Below are positions 6,051 to 13,117 of a stretch of 64,000 nt of DNA, piece after piece; within the stretch, counting starts at the first letter, position 1, and the number at the start of each line of letters is the position of its first letter. The stretch comes from Sulfurimicrobium sp963779055 (GTDB taxonomy: Bacteria > Pseudomonadota > Gammaproteobacteria > Burkholderiales > Sulfuricellaceae), in assembly GCA_963779055.1 (NCBI GenBank), contig CAVZWN010000004.1, positions 1 through 64,000 of the forward strand. The letters run 5' to 3'. The position numbers and the translations under genes are program-made. The notes beneath the pieces are model-generated. The model did not search any database and was not told the origin of the DNA. It worked only from the letters and a program-made list of their open reading frames with translations.

Positions 6051-6479
6051 ATGCGCATCTGGTCGCTGCATCCCCAATATCTTGATCCACAGGGTTTGGT
6101 TGCGCTCTGGCGTGAAACCCTATTGGCGCAAAAGGTTCTGCGTGGTGAAACTCGTGGCTATCGATCACACCCACAGCTAATTCGATTCAGAGCACAAAGT
6201 CAGCCAGTTACCGCCATTGGAGCCTACCTTCACGCAGTGCATACCGAAGCAGTCCGTCGGGGCTATTCCTTCGATAAAACTAAAATTATTCACTGTGCGG
6301 CACACTCAGAAATTCATGTAACCGCCGGTCAAATCGAATATGAGTGGAAACATCTACTGGCGAAGTTATCCGTCCGCAATCCAGCACTGCACGAAAAATT
6401 CCGTGTTGTTTCGTCTCCAATCGTTCACCCGTTATTTCGAGTGGTGCCGGGCGGCATCGAATCATGGGAACGAGTGTGA
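6051..6479 (+). CDS. Pyrimidine dimer DNA glycosylase family protein (last cassette)
   Basis: 142 residues from ATG 6051. MRIWSLHPQYLDPQGLVALWRETLLAQKVL and RGYRSHPQLIRF, then AIGAYLHAVHTEAVRRGYSFDKTKI, match the Pyr_excise family related to T4 endonuclease V. The family excises UV-induced pyrimidine dimers or is a structural relative. The C-terminal half has histidines (HCAAHSEIHVTAGQIEYEW, PIVHPLFRVVPGG) also seen in bacterial members. It forms the last cassette of the array and could add UV tolerance. The activity itself is inferred. Confidence 0.85.
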   Translation: MRIWSLHPQYLDPQGLVALWRETLLAQKVLRGETRGYRSHPQLIRFRAQSQPVTAIGAYLHAVHTEAVRRGYSFDKTKIIHCAAHSEIHVTAGQIEYEWKHLLAKLSVRNPALHEKFRVVSSPIVHPLFRVVPGGIESWERV

Positions 6480-6485
6480 TGGTTG

Positions 6486-6534
6486 AGCCAACACTGAGTA
6501 AAAACCCGGCCTAAGCGGCGCTTCAACGTTTGGC
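6486..6534 (+). other. Doubtful terminal attC / array end
   Basis: GAGCCAA (6485-6491) and TTGGCTC (6530-6536) form an inverted repeat just after the last cassette gene, ending CAACGTTTGGC. The size (about 50 bp) and cores do not match the other sites, and the start does not pair with the cassette start at 6034. It may be a shortened last attC or an unrelated hairpin. Beyond it, 6537-6683 shows only a stray attC-like fragment (GTTGGGCGGGACGCGC at 6658). Confidence 0.35.
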
Positions 6535-6683
6535 TCTAACCATGAATCCGAGTAGAGTCGAACATTCCAAAATGCATAAGCTGACGGGCCTGCCGAACGT
6601 GGCCCAGAAATGGCACAAAACCTGGATTTGATCGAAATTCGAACGCCAAAGGGTATTGTTGGGCGGGACGCGCTGAAATTCTT

Positions 6684-6821
6684 ATGGCAACGCACATGAC
6701 AACCAAGCAACTGCTGATACCGGCAATCCTGCTCGCCATCGTGGCGCTGTTTTTCTGGCGCTGCTGGCGCCACGATATGCTGGCCGCCGTGAAACGCCAA
6801 GGGCTACCCCATGACCCTTGA
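6684..6821 (+). CDS. 45-residue single-helix membrane peptide upstream of SLC13 permease
   Basis: ATG 6684 to TGA 6819-6821 gives 45 residues: a polar start, a helix at about 10-25 (LLIPAILLAIVALFFWRCW) and a basic tail ending GLPHDP. Its end overlaps the start of the permease by 11 bases, suggesting co-translation. In-frame ATGs at 6684 and 6696 are both possible. It could be a small partner of the transporter, but nothing beyond position supports that. Confidence 0.5.
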   Translation: MATHMTTKQLLIPAILLAIVALFFWRCWRHDMLAAVKRQGLPHDP

Positions 6822-9159
6822 AATCGCCCTCATTCTCGGCATCCTCGTCGTCGCGCTGACCCTGTTTGTCACCGGGTGGCTGCGCATGGATCTGGTGGCA
6901 CTGCTGGTGCTGTCCAGCCTTGCCCTGCTGGGGCTGGTCTCGCCGGTCGAAGCGGTCAGCGGCTTCAGCAACCCGGCGGTGATCACCGTCTGGGCGATGT
7001 TCATCATCAGCGAGGGGCTTACGCGCGCCGGCATCGCTGAGCAGATCGGCCGCCAGGTGACGCGCGTGGCCGGGCGCAGCGAGCTGCGCATGATTGCGAT
7101 CTTCATGCTCGTCGCCGGCGTGATGTCGGCGTTCATGAACAACATCGGTGTGGCCGCGCTACTGCTGCCGGTGGCCATGGAAGTGGCGCGCCGTGGCGGG
7201 GTGGCGCCCTCGCGGATACTGATGCCGCTGGCCTACGGCACCCTGGTGGGCGGCATGATGACGCTGATCGGCACCCCGCCCAACCTGCTGGTGAGCAATG
7301 CGCTGCGCGAGGCCCGGGGGGTGGGCTTCGGCTTCTTTGATTTTGCATGGATCGGCCTGCCGATCCTGCTGACTGTCACTGCTTTCATGGCACTCGCCGG
7401 GCGCTACCTTCTGCCGCGCACCGATACCACGCAATCTTCGGCCAGCCAGCACGAGCTTCGATCGCTGTATGGCCTGCAGGAGCGCATCGTCGCGCTGCGC
7501 GTGCCGGATGATTCACTGCTGGCCGGCCGCACGCTGGCCGACTCGGCGCTGGCCTCGGCAGCCGGGCTGATGGTGATCGCACTGACGCGGGCCGGCCGCA
7601 CCGAGGCCCTGCCCCCAGGCAAGACTGAACTGCAAGGCGGCGATGTGCTGCTCGCCCAGGGCCGTCTTGACCGCTTCGAACTGCTGCGGCGCTGGAGCTC
7701 GCTGAGCATCGAGCGCGAGGCGCCGATGCTGCACGAACGCCTGTGGTCTCAAGCCGCACTGGCCGAACTGGTGCTGGACGAAAATTCGACGCTGGTCGGC
7801 CAGCCGCTGCGCCACCTCGAATTCCGCGAGCAGCATGCGGCCAATGTGCTGGCGCTGCGTCGCGGCGGCATCGTGCACCGCACGCGCCTGGCCGAACAGT
7901 TGCTGGCCATCGGCGACCGGCTGCTGGTGCAGTGCAGCGACGAGGCCCTCGAAGCGCTGCGCAAGGTACCGGGCTTCGAGATTGTGGCGCCCGTCTCCGA
8001 GGGCGAGCGCCGCAAGGTCTGGCGTCTGGATGAGCGGCTGTTCGTGCTGCGCGTGCCGCAGGACTCCGCGCTGGCCGGCAGCACCTTTAGCGAGAACCGT
8101 ATTGGCGATGCCTTCGACTTCCGTCTGATGGGTGTCTTCCGTGGCGGGGCGCTGCTCGACGCTGCCGCCTCCGAGGGGATGGTGGAGGCGGGCGACCTGC
8201 TGCTGACCCAGGGCCGCGAGGAGGACCTCGACGTGCTTCGCGGCCTGCAGCAGCTGGAACTGCTGGAAGATGCCACGCCCTATCTCCGTGTGTTCGACGA
8301 GGGGCAGCTCGAGATGGTCGAGGCCACGCTGCACCCGCACGCGCGTATCAACGGCAAGACGGTGGCCAATCTCGAGCTCGGCGAGCGCTATCAGGTTGCA
8401 GTAGCGGCAGTCTGGCGCAACGGAAAAGCGCTGCGCTCGGGTGTCGGCGCACTGACCTTGCAGCGCGGTGACGCGCTGCTCGTGGTCGGCCCGCGCGAGC
8501 GGTTGGCGGCGCTGGGTGCCGACGAGGATCTGATCGTGCTCAATCCAATACAGGTGCCGCCAATAGACACGAGCAAGGCACCGCTGGCAGGCGGCCTGAT
8601 GGTGCTGACCATCGGCACGGTGCTGGCCGGCTGGCTGCATATCTCGATCGCCGCAGTGGCCGGCGCCACGCTGATGGTACTGACACGCTGCCTGAGCATG
8701 GAGCAGGCCTACCGCGCCATCGACTGGCGCTCGATTTTCCTGATCGCCGGCATGCTGCCGCTGGGCATCGCGATGCAAAGCAGCGGCGCGGCAGAGTTCC
8801 TTGCCGGTGGTGTGATCGCGGTGCTGGGGCCTTACGGGCCATGGCCGGTGATCGCGGGGCTGTATGCATGTACGGCCCTCGCCACGCTGATCATGCCCAA
8901 CGCGGCGCTGGTGCTGCTGATGGCACCGATCGCGCTGTCGGCCGCTTCTGACCTTGGTATCTCGCCGCTGGCGCCGGTGATGGCGATCGCGATCGCCGCC
9001 GCAGCCAGCTTCGCCAGCCCGGTGGCACACCCAGCCAACGTACTGGTGATGGGTCCGGGCGGATATCGTTTCGTGGACTATGTGAAACTTGGCCTGCCGC
9101 TGACGCTGCTGGTGTTTGCCGTGGCAATGCTGCTGCTGCCGGTGGTGTGGCCGCTATGA
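6811..9159 (+). CDS. SLC13 (DASS)-type permease with internal RCK_C domains
   Basis: 782 residues. The membrane domain is split into an N-terminal half (about 1-205) and a C-terminal half (about 585-782), each with the SLC13/ArsB-like repeat signatures: IGTPPNLLVSN in the first and SPVAHPANVLVMGPGGYR in the second. Between them lies a cytoplasmic part of about 370 residues with what look like four RCK_C (TrkA-C) repeats, each with the ...LAGRTLADS... or ...INGKTVANL... start and a GD-x-LL strand. RCK_C domains bind small ligands and may gate transport. The substrate is probably a divalent anion such as sulfate or a dicarboxylate. A paralogue lies at 54667-56610. Confidence 0.88.
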   Translation: MTLEIALILGILVVALTLFVTGWLRMDLVALLVLSSLALLGLVSPVEAVSGFSNPAVITVWAMFIISEGLTRAGIAEQIGRQVTRVAGRSELRMIAIFMLVAGVMSAFMNNIGVAALLLPVAMEVARRGGVAPSRILMPLAYGTLVGGMMTLIGTPPNLLVSNALREARGVGFGFFDFAWIGLPILLTVTAFMALAGRYLLPRTDTTQSSASQHELRSLYGLQERIVALRVPDDSLLAGRTLADSALASAAGLMVIALTRAGRTEALPPGKTELQGGDVLLAQGRLDRFELLRRWSSLSIEREAPMLHERLWSQAALAELVLDENSTLVGQPLRHLEFREQHAANVLALRRGGIVHRTRLAEQLLAIGDRLLVQCSDEALEALRKVPGFEIVAPVSEGERRKVWRLDERLFVLRVPQDSALAGSTFSENRIGDAFDFRLMGVFRGGALLDAAASEGMVEAGDLLLTQGREEDLDVLRGLQQLELLEDATPYLRVFDEGQLEMVEATLHPHARINGKTVANLELGERYQVAVAAVWRNGKALRSGVGALTLQRGDALLVVGPRERLAALGADEDLIVLNPIQVPPIDTSKAPLAGGLMVLTIGTVLAGWLHISIAAVAGATLMVLTRCLSMEQAYRAIDWRSIFLIAGMLPLGIAMQSSGAAEFLAGGVIAVLGPYGPWPVIAGLYACTALATLIMPNAALVLLMAPIALSAASDLGISPLAPVMAIAIAAAASFASPVAHPANVLVMGPGGYRFVDYVKLGLPLTLLVFAVAMLLLPVVWPL

Positions 9160-9267
9160 ATGACTTTCCAGGAACGTGGCTGGCGCATTCTGCACCCTGC
9201 TTCGACGATTCGCCGCGAAGCGGCTCGCGTCCCTAGTTCCGCGTTAACACCAAACTGGCGCTCGGGC

Positions 9268-9720
9268 TTACCGTTCCCACCGCCCCGCCGCCTTTTCATC
9301 GCTTTCCCGCGCATCCACCCAGCGGGCGCCGGATGGCGTCTGTTCCCGCTTCCAGAATGGCGCTTCGGTTTTGAGGTAATCCATGATGAATTCGCAGGCG
9401 GCAAAAGCTTCGCCGCGGTGGGCGCTGGTCACGGCCACCATGACGATCTGGTCGGTGGGCAGGAGGTCGCCGACGCGGTGGATCACCAGGGCATCGAATA
9501 TATCCCAGCGTGAGTGGGCTTTCTCGACGATGGCGGCAAGCGCTTTTTCCGTCATGCCGGGATAATGTTCCAGGCTCATGCCGGCCACCGCGTCGCCCTC
9601 GTTGATGTCGCGCACCAGACCGAGGAAGCTGGCGATGGCACCGATTTTCGGATTGCCCTGACGCAATGCGAGCAGTTCCTTGCCGAGGTCGAAATCTTCC
9701 TGCTGTACCCGGACAGTCAT
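9268..9720 (-). CDS. moaE: Molybdopterin synthase catalytic subunit MoaE
   Basis: 150 residues from the ATG at 9720, chosen over an upstream in-frame start because MTVRVQQEDFDLG matches the family start and the MoaD stop is just one base away. MoaE converts precursor Z (cPMP) to molybdopterin with sulfur from MoaD. FLGLVRD, LEHYPGMTEK, HRVGDLLPTD and the active-site lysines in MDYLKTEAPFWKRE are all present. It is the last gene of mobB-moeA-moaD-moaE on the minus strand. Confidence 0.96.
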   Translation of the reverse strand: MTVRVQQEDFDLGKELLALRQGNPKIGAIASFLGLVRDINEGDAVAGMSLEHYPGMTEKALAAIVEKAHSRWDIFDALVIHRVGDLLPTDQIVMVAVTSAHRGEAFAACEFIMDYLKTEAPFWKREQTPSGARWVDARESDEKAAGRWER

Positions 9721-9721
9721 G

Positions 9722-9976
9722 TCAGCCCCCGGTGACCGGCGGAAAGATGGCAACTTCGTCGCCGTCCCGGACCGCCGTCGTAGCGTCGGCCATGTCCTGA
9801 TTCACCGCGACACGGAACGCCCGGCCTGTCGCCAGTTCCACTTCCCAGTCGCCGCCCCGTTTGCGCAGCCAGGCCGTCAGCCCGGCAACATCCTGCACAT
9901 CCGGCGGCAGGTCGATCTGTTCCGATGACACGCCCAGCGCTTCGCGCAGGCGTGCAAAATAGATGAGTGTCAGCAT
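9722..9976 (-). CDS. moaD: Molybdopterin synthase sulfur carrier MoaD
   Basis: 84 residues with a ubiquitin-like fold. The C-terminus FPPVTGG ends in the Gly-Gly that is thiocarboxylated before sulfur transfer to precursor Z. NQDMADATTAVRDGDEVAIFPP is the usual C-terminal strand-turn-strand. It is separated from moaE by one base and from moeA by two, so the proteins of the heterotetramer are made together. Confidence 0.96.
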   Translation of the reverse strand: MLTLIYFARLREALGVSSEQIDLPPDVQDVAGLTAWLRKRGGDWEVELATGRAFRVAVNQDMADATTAVRDGDEVAIFPPVTGG

Positions 9977-9978
9977 GA

Positions 9979-11205
9979 TTAACCCAACAATTCCGTAAAT
10001 GGGGTGAACTTGACCTGGTCGCCGCGCGCCACGGTCGAGCCCTCGATGATTTCCGCCAGCCCCTCGCCCCAGACTGCTGAAGTCAGCACGCCAGAGCCCT
10101 GGTTGGGGTAAATGGCGACCCCCGGCGTGCCATCCGCTTGCGGCTCCAGCCGGGCGCGGACGAATTCGCGCCGGGGGCCCGGCTTGTTCCAGTCAAATGC
10201 GGCGGGCAAGCGATAGCTGCGCGGTGTAGTTTTTTGCACGCCCTGGCTGCGCAGGATGTAGGGCCGCACGAACAGACAGAAGGTGGCGAAGGCCGAAACC
10301 GGGTTGCCCGGCAGGCCGATGAAGGGTGTGCCCTGTACCGTACCGTGGGCGATGGGTTTGCCCGGCTTCATCGCCACCTTCCACATATCGAGCTTGCCCA
10401 GACTTTCGACCGCCGCCTTGACGTGATCCTCCTCGCCTACCGAGACGCCGCCGCTGGTCACGATCAGGTCGGCTTCGTGCCAGGCCTGCTGGAGTACGTT
10501 CACCGTGGCTTCAAGACTGTCCGGAACGATGCCGTAATCCGCCACACGGCATCCCATACCTTCTAGCAGGCCAAGCAGGGTGTAGCGGTTGGAGTTGTAG
10601 ATTTCGCCTTCTTCCAGCGTTTCGCCCGGCATGACGATTTCGTCGCCGGTAAAGAACAGCGCCACGCGCAGCTTGCGATAGACACGCACATCGGCCAGCC
10701 CGATCGAGGCGATCAGGCCCATTTCCTGCGGGCGGATTCTGATGCCGGCTGGCAACACTTCGCTGCCAGCGGCAATATCCTCGCCCGCGCGGCGGATATT
10801 GGCTCCGGATTTAGGTATGGCACCGATGATCACTTCATCCCCATCCAGCGTGCAGTCTTCCTGCATTACCACGGCATCCGCGCCCGGCGGCACGGGCGCG
10901 CCAGTGAAGATGCGCGCCGCAGTGCCATGCTCCAGGGCATGCCCCACAGTGCCAGCGGGAATGCGCTGGGAAACCCTGAGACGGGTCTCGCCGACCGGGT
11001 TCAGGCTGGCGCAGTTCATGGCATAACCGTCCATGGCGCTGTTATCGAGCGGCGGTACGGTGACGGAGGAGATCAGCGCTTCAGCCAGCACCCTGCCCAG
11101 CGCGTGGGTGGTGTGGATGGTCTCGGTCTCGTTCACCGGGCGGGCATGGCTTAGCAGCAGTTCGAGCGCCTCGTCGGCGCTCAGCATTTTCTTGGGTTCA
11201 CTCAT
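9979..11205 (-). CDS. moeA: Molybdopterin molybdenumtransferase MoeA
   Basis: 408 residues. MoeA inserts molybdate into adenylyl-molybdopterin. Signatures seen: PPLDNSAMDGYAMN at about residues 52-65, RRAGEDIAAGSEVL, the MoCF-like domain with TSGGVSVGEEDHV, KPGKPIAHG and GLPGNPVSAFATF, and a C-terminal beta domain. Length is typical. It overlaps the mobB end by eight bases. Confidence 0.96.
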   Translation of the reverse strand: MSEPKKMLSADEALELLLSHARPVNETETIHTTHALGRVLAEALISSVTVPPLDNSAMDGYAMNCASLNPVGETRLRVSQRIPAGTVGHALEHGTAARIFTGAPVPPGADAVVMQEDCTLDGDEVIIGAIPKSGANIRRAGEDIAAGSEVLPAGIRIRPQEMGLIASIGLADVRVYRKLRVALFFTGDEIVMPGETLEEGEIYNSNRYTLLGLLEGMGCRVADYGIVPDSLEATVNVLQQAWHEADLIVTSGGVSVGEEDHVKAAVESLGKLDMWKVAMKPGKPIAHGTVQGTPFIGLPGNPVSAFATFCLFVRPYILRSQGVQKTTPRSYRLPAAFDWNKPGPRREFVRARLEPQADGTPGVAIYPNQGSGVLTSAVWGEGLAEIIEGSTVARGDQVKFTPFTELLG

Positions 11206-11698
11206 GTTTCAGGTCCAGATAGCGCAAAATAAAGCCGGCAATCGCAGCCGGGTCGTTGAGATTGAACGATGGCAATGCCGTCTCGACATCGACATCGCTG
11301 GCAACGGCGATGATATGCAGGTCATTCGGATGCAGCAATGGCTTGCCATTGGCAGGACGATAAATTTCCAGCTTGGGAATCGGCTCCTGCTTGAAGCCTT
11401 CCACCAGCACCAGATCGCAGGGAGAAAGCCGCGCCAGATGGTCTGACAAGGCAGGCTCCGCCTCGCCGCGCAACTCATGCAGCAATACCCAGCGCGCAGA
11501 TGAGGTCAGCAGCACCTCGCTTGCACCCGCAGCACGGTGGCGGTAGGAATCCTTGCCGGGCTGGTCGAGATCCACGTCGTGGTGGGTCTGTTTGATGGTG
11601 GAGACGCGGAGGCCATGCCCGGCAATAATGGGCAGCAGTTTTTCCAGCAGGGTGGTTTTGCCGCTGCCCGACCAGCCGGCGAGGCCGAATATTTTCAA
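11198..11698 (-). CDS. mobB: Molybdopterin-guanine dinucleotide biosynthesis protein MobB
   Basis: 166 residues with a P-loop GAGWSGSGKTT-like motif at about residues 7-16 (AGWSGSGKTTL), STIKQTHHDVDLDQPGKDSYRHRAAGA and LVEGFKQEPIPKLEIYR. MobB is a GTP-binding accessory of MGD formation. As the first gene of the minus-strand Moco operon it implies an MGD-type molybdoenzyme (nitrate reductase, formate dehydrogenase or similar) elsewhere in the genome. mobA is not in the window. Confidence 0.94.
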   Translation of the reverse strand: MKIFGLAGWSGSGKTTLLEKLLPIIAGHGLRVSTIKQTHHDVDLDQPGKDSYRHRAAGASEVLLTSSARWVLLHELRGEAEPALSDHLARLSPCDLVLVEGFKQEPIPKLEIYRPANGKPLLHPNDLHIIAVASDVDVETALPSFNLNDPAAIAGFILRYLDLKHE

Positions 11699-11876
11699 AG
11701 CCGAACCCCTCCCAGCCTCCCAACCCCACCCATCCTCCCCTTGTCAGGGGAGGGGCAGACCGGGGAGGAGTTTTTAGGCTCTCCCCCTGTCTCGCCAGAG
11801 CGAGCAGCTTTGCTGCCACTCTCGGCGGGGACACTCCTTGCGGGCGACAAGGGGGAGCTGGAGGAGGTTTGAATGT
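11699..11876. repeat. Hairpin-rich C/G-skewed intergenic element
   Basis: Between mobB and the pseudouridine synthase lies 178 bp with CCTCCCC-TTGTCA-GGGGAGG (11734-11753) and an outer pair CTCCCCCTGTC / GACAAGGGGGA. The flanks are also partly complementary (ACCCCTCCCAGC versus GCTGGAGGAGGTTT). No gene reads through it convincingly. It resembles a mobile non-coding palindromic element or a strong bidirectional terminator. Confidence 0.5.
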
Positions 11877-12620
11877 TCAAAACACCTCCCCCTCGCCCAG
11901 ATAACGCCACTGCCCCGGCGGCAGGTCGCCCAGCTTGACCTTGCCGATCCGCACGCGCTTCAGGCCGACCACCTTGAGGCCCACCAGCTCGCACATGCGG
12001 CGGATCTGGCGCTTCTTGCCTTCCTTGAGGATGAAGCGCAACTGGTCGGCATTCTGCCAGCTCACCCGCGCCAGCTTGAGCGGTTTGCCATCCAGACTCA
12101 GGCCGTAATTCAGCAGCTTCAGCCCGGTTTCGTCCAGTTTGCCCTGCACCCGCACCAGGTATTCCTTCTCGATGCCGGAATCTTCGCCGATCAGCTGTTT
12201 GGCGATGCGCCCGTCCTGGGTCAGCACCAGCAGGCCCTGAGAATCGATATCCAGCCGCCCTGCCGGAGCGAGGCCGAAGAGCTGCGCGGGGTCGAACTGT
12301 TGCGGCGCGGAGTCATCCTTGAAGCGGCTATCTTTAGCGATCAGGCTGGCGGCAGCCTTGTAGCCTTTTTCCGGCTGGGCGGAAACATAGCCCACCGGCT
12401 TGTGCAGCAGGATGGTCACGCGAGCGGCCTGCTGGGTTTTGGCGCCATGCCCCAGCGTCACGGTCTGCGTCGGCAGCACCTTGGTGCCCAGCTCCGTTAT
12501 CTTGAAGCCATCCACGAACACCAGGCCGCGCTCGATGTAGGAATCCGCCTCGCGACGCGAGCATAGCCCCAGCTGCGACATCAGTTTCGAGAGCCGGATT
12601 TTTTCTGCCGGCTCGCTCAT
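11877..12620 (-). CDS. RsuA/RluB/RluF-family pseudouridine synthase
   Basis: 247 residues from the ATG at 12620, which overlaps the dsbB stop by four bases; an upstream in-frame start would run deep into dsbB. An S4 RNA-binding domain (about 8-55, IRLSKLMSQLGLCSRREADSYIERG) is followed by the catalytic domain with GRLDIDSQGLLVLT (catalytic Asp) and GKKRQIRRMCELVGLKV. It should isomerise a uridine in rRNA. The end pattern GDLPPGQWRYL fits RluF/RluB-like members, but the exact target is uncertain. Last gene of glgP-dsbB-synthase. Confidence 0.9.
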   Translation of the reverse strand: MSEPAEKIRLSKLMSQLGLCSRREADSYIERGLVFVDGFKITELGTKVLPTQTVTLGHGAKTQQAARVTILLHKPVGYVSAQPEKGYKAAASLIAKDSRFKDDSAPQQFDPAQLFGLAPAGRLDIDSQGLLVLTQDGRIAKQLIGEDSGIEKEYLVRVQGKLDETGLKLLNYGLSLDGKPLKLARVSWQNADQLRFILKEGKKRQIRRMCELVGLKVVGLKRVRIGKVKLGDLPPGQWRYLGEGEVF

Positions 12621-13117
12621 CGACGCACCTCGTTGCGCAGCACCATGGCTGCCAGGCCGGCCAGGAAAAATACCACGAACCAGCCCAGTGCCCAGGCGGG
12701 AATGGAAAGCCCGAGCATCGTCCACTCCACCTTGGCACATTCACCGGAGCCCTGGAATATCATGGGCAGGGCTTTGATCAAGGGAAAAGTTTCAAGCATG
12801 TAATCCAGTCCCGGCCCGCATTCCGGCACCTGATTCGGCGGCAGGCTCTGCAGCCACAGATTGCGTCCCGCCACTGCCGCGCCTGCAAGGGAAAACAGCG
12901 CGATCAGCAAGCCGTAAAACATTCTGCCCAGCACGCCCGGGTTATGCAAAAAAGCCGCCATCGCCGTCATGCCGACTGCAAGGAATGCCACGCGCTGCAG
13001 GATACACAGGGGGCAAGGCTCCAGGCCTACGCCATGCTGCAAATAAAGGCCGATCCCGAGCAGGCCGAGGCAGCACACCAGTACCGCCAGAAACAGGTTG
13101 CGCAATGGGAAGATCAC
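12617..13117 (-). CDS. dsbB: Disulfide bond formation protein DsbB
   Basis: 166 residues and four membrane helices. The first periplasmic cysteine pair is C35-P-L-C38 after the first helix. The second pair lies in the loop VPECGPGLDYML...GSGECAKVEW. DsbB reoxidises DsbA and passes electrons to quinone. It overlaps glgP upstream and the pseudouridine synthase downstream by four bases each, so the three are co-translated although functionally unrelated. Confidence 0.95.
   Translation of the reverse strand: MIFPLRNLFLAVLVCCLGLLGIGLYLQHGVGLEPCPLCILQRVAFLAVGMTAMAAFLHNPGVLGRMFYGLLIALFSLAGAAVAGRNLWLQSLPPNQVPECGPGLDYMLETFPLIKALPMIFQGSGECAKVEWTMLGLSIPAWALGWFVVFFLAGLAAMVLRNEVRR

Larger units (their letters stand above)
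1..6534 (+). mobile_element. Distal part of an integron gene-cassette array
   Basis: Short plus-strand genes are each followed by an imperfect inverted repeat of about 60-120 bp that begins with RYYYAAC (GCCTAAC, GCCCAAC or CTCTAAC) and ends with GTTRRRY (GTTAGGC, GTTGGGC or GTTAGAG). That is the architecture of attC sites. Crossover between G and TT gives borders near 223/224, 1142/1143, 1853/1854, 2307/2308, 2671/2672, 3323/3324, 3799/3800, 4468/4469, 5154/5155, 5739/5740 and 6033/6034. In seven of these cassettes the bases after the crossover pair exactly with the first bases of the next attC, for example TTAGAG at 2308 with CTCTAA at 2606. attC lies 3' of each gene, so attI and intI should be to the left of position 1. 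No integrase is in the window. Confidence 0.93.

Noticed and set aside
7513..9030. 505-codon open frame antisense to the SLC13 permease
   Set aside because: High-GC shadow of a real gene: Gln/His/Arg-rich, no domain, no start context.
9165..9250. Possible attC-like repeat after the SLC13 permease (ends GCGTTAAC)
   Set aside because: Has a GCCGCGAAGCGGC hairpin, but cores do not fit RYYYAAC/GTTRRRY and there is no adjacent cassette structure.
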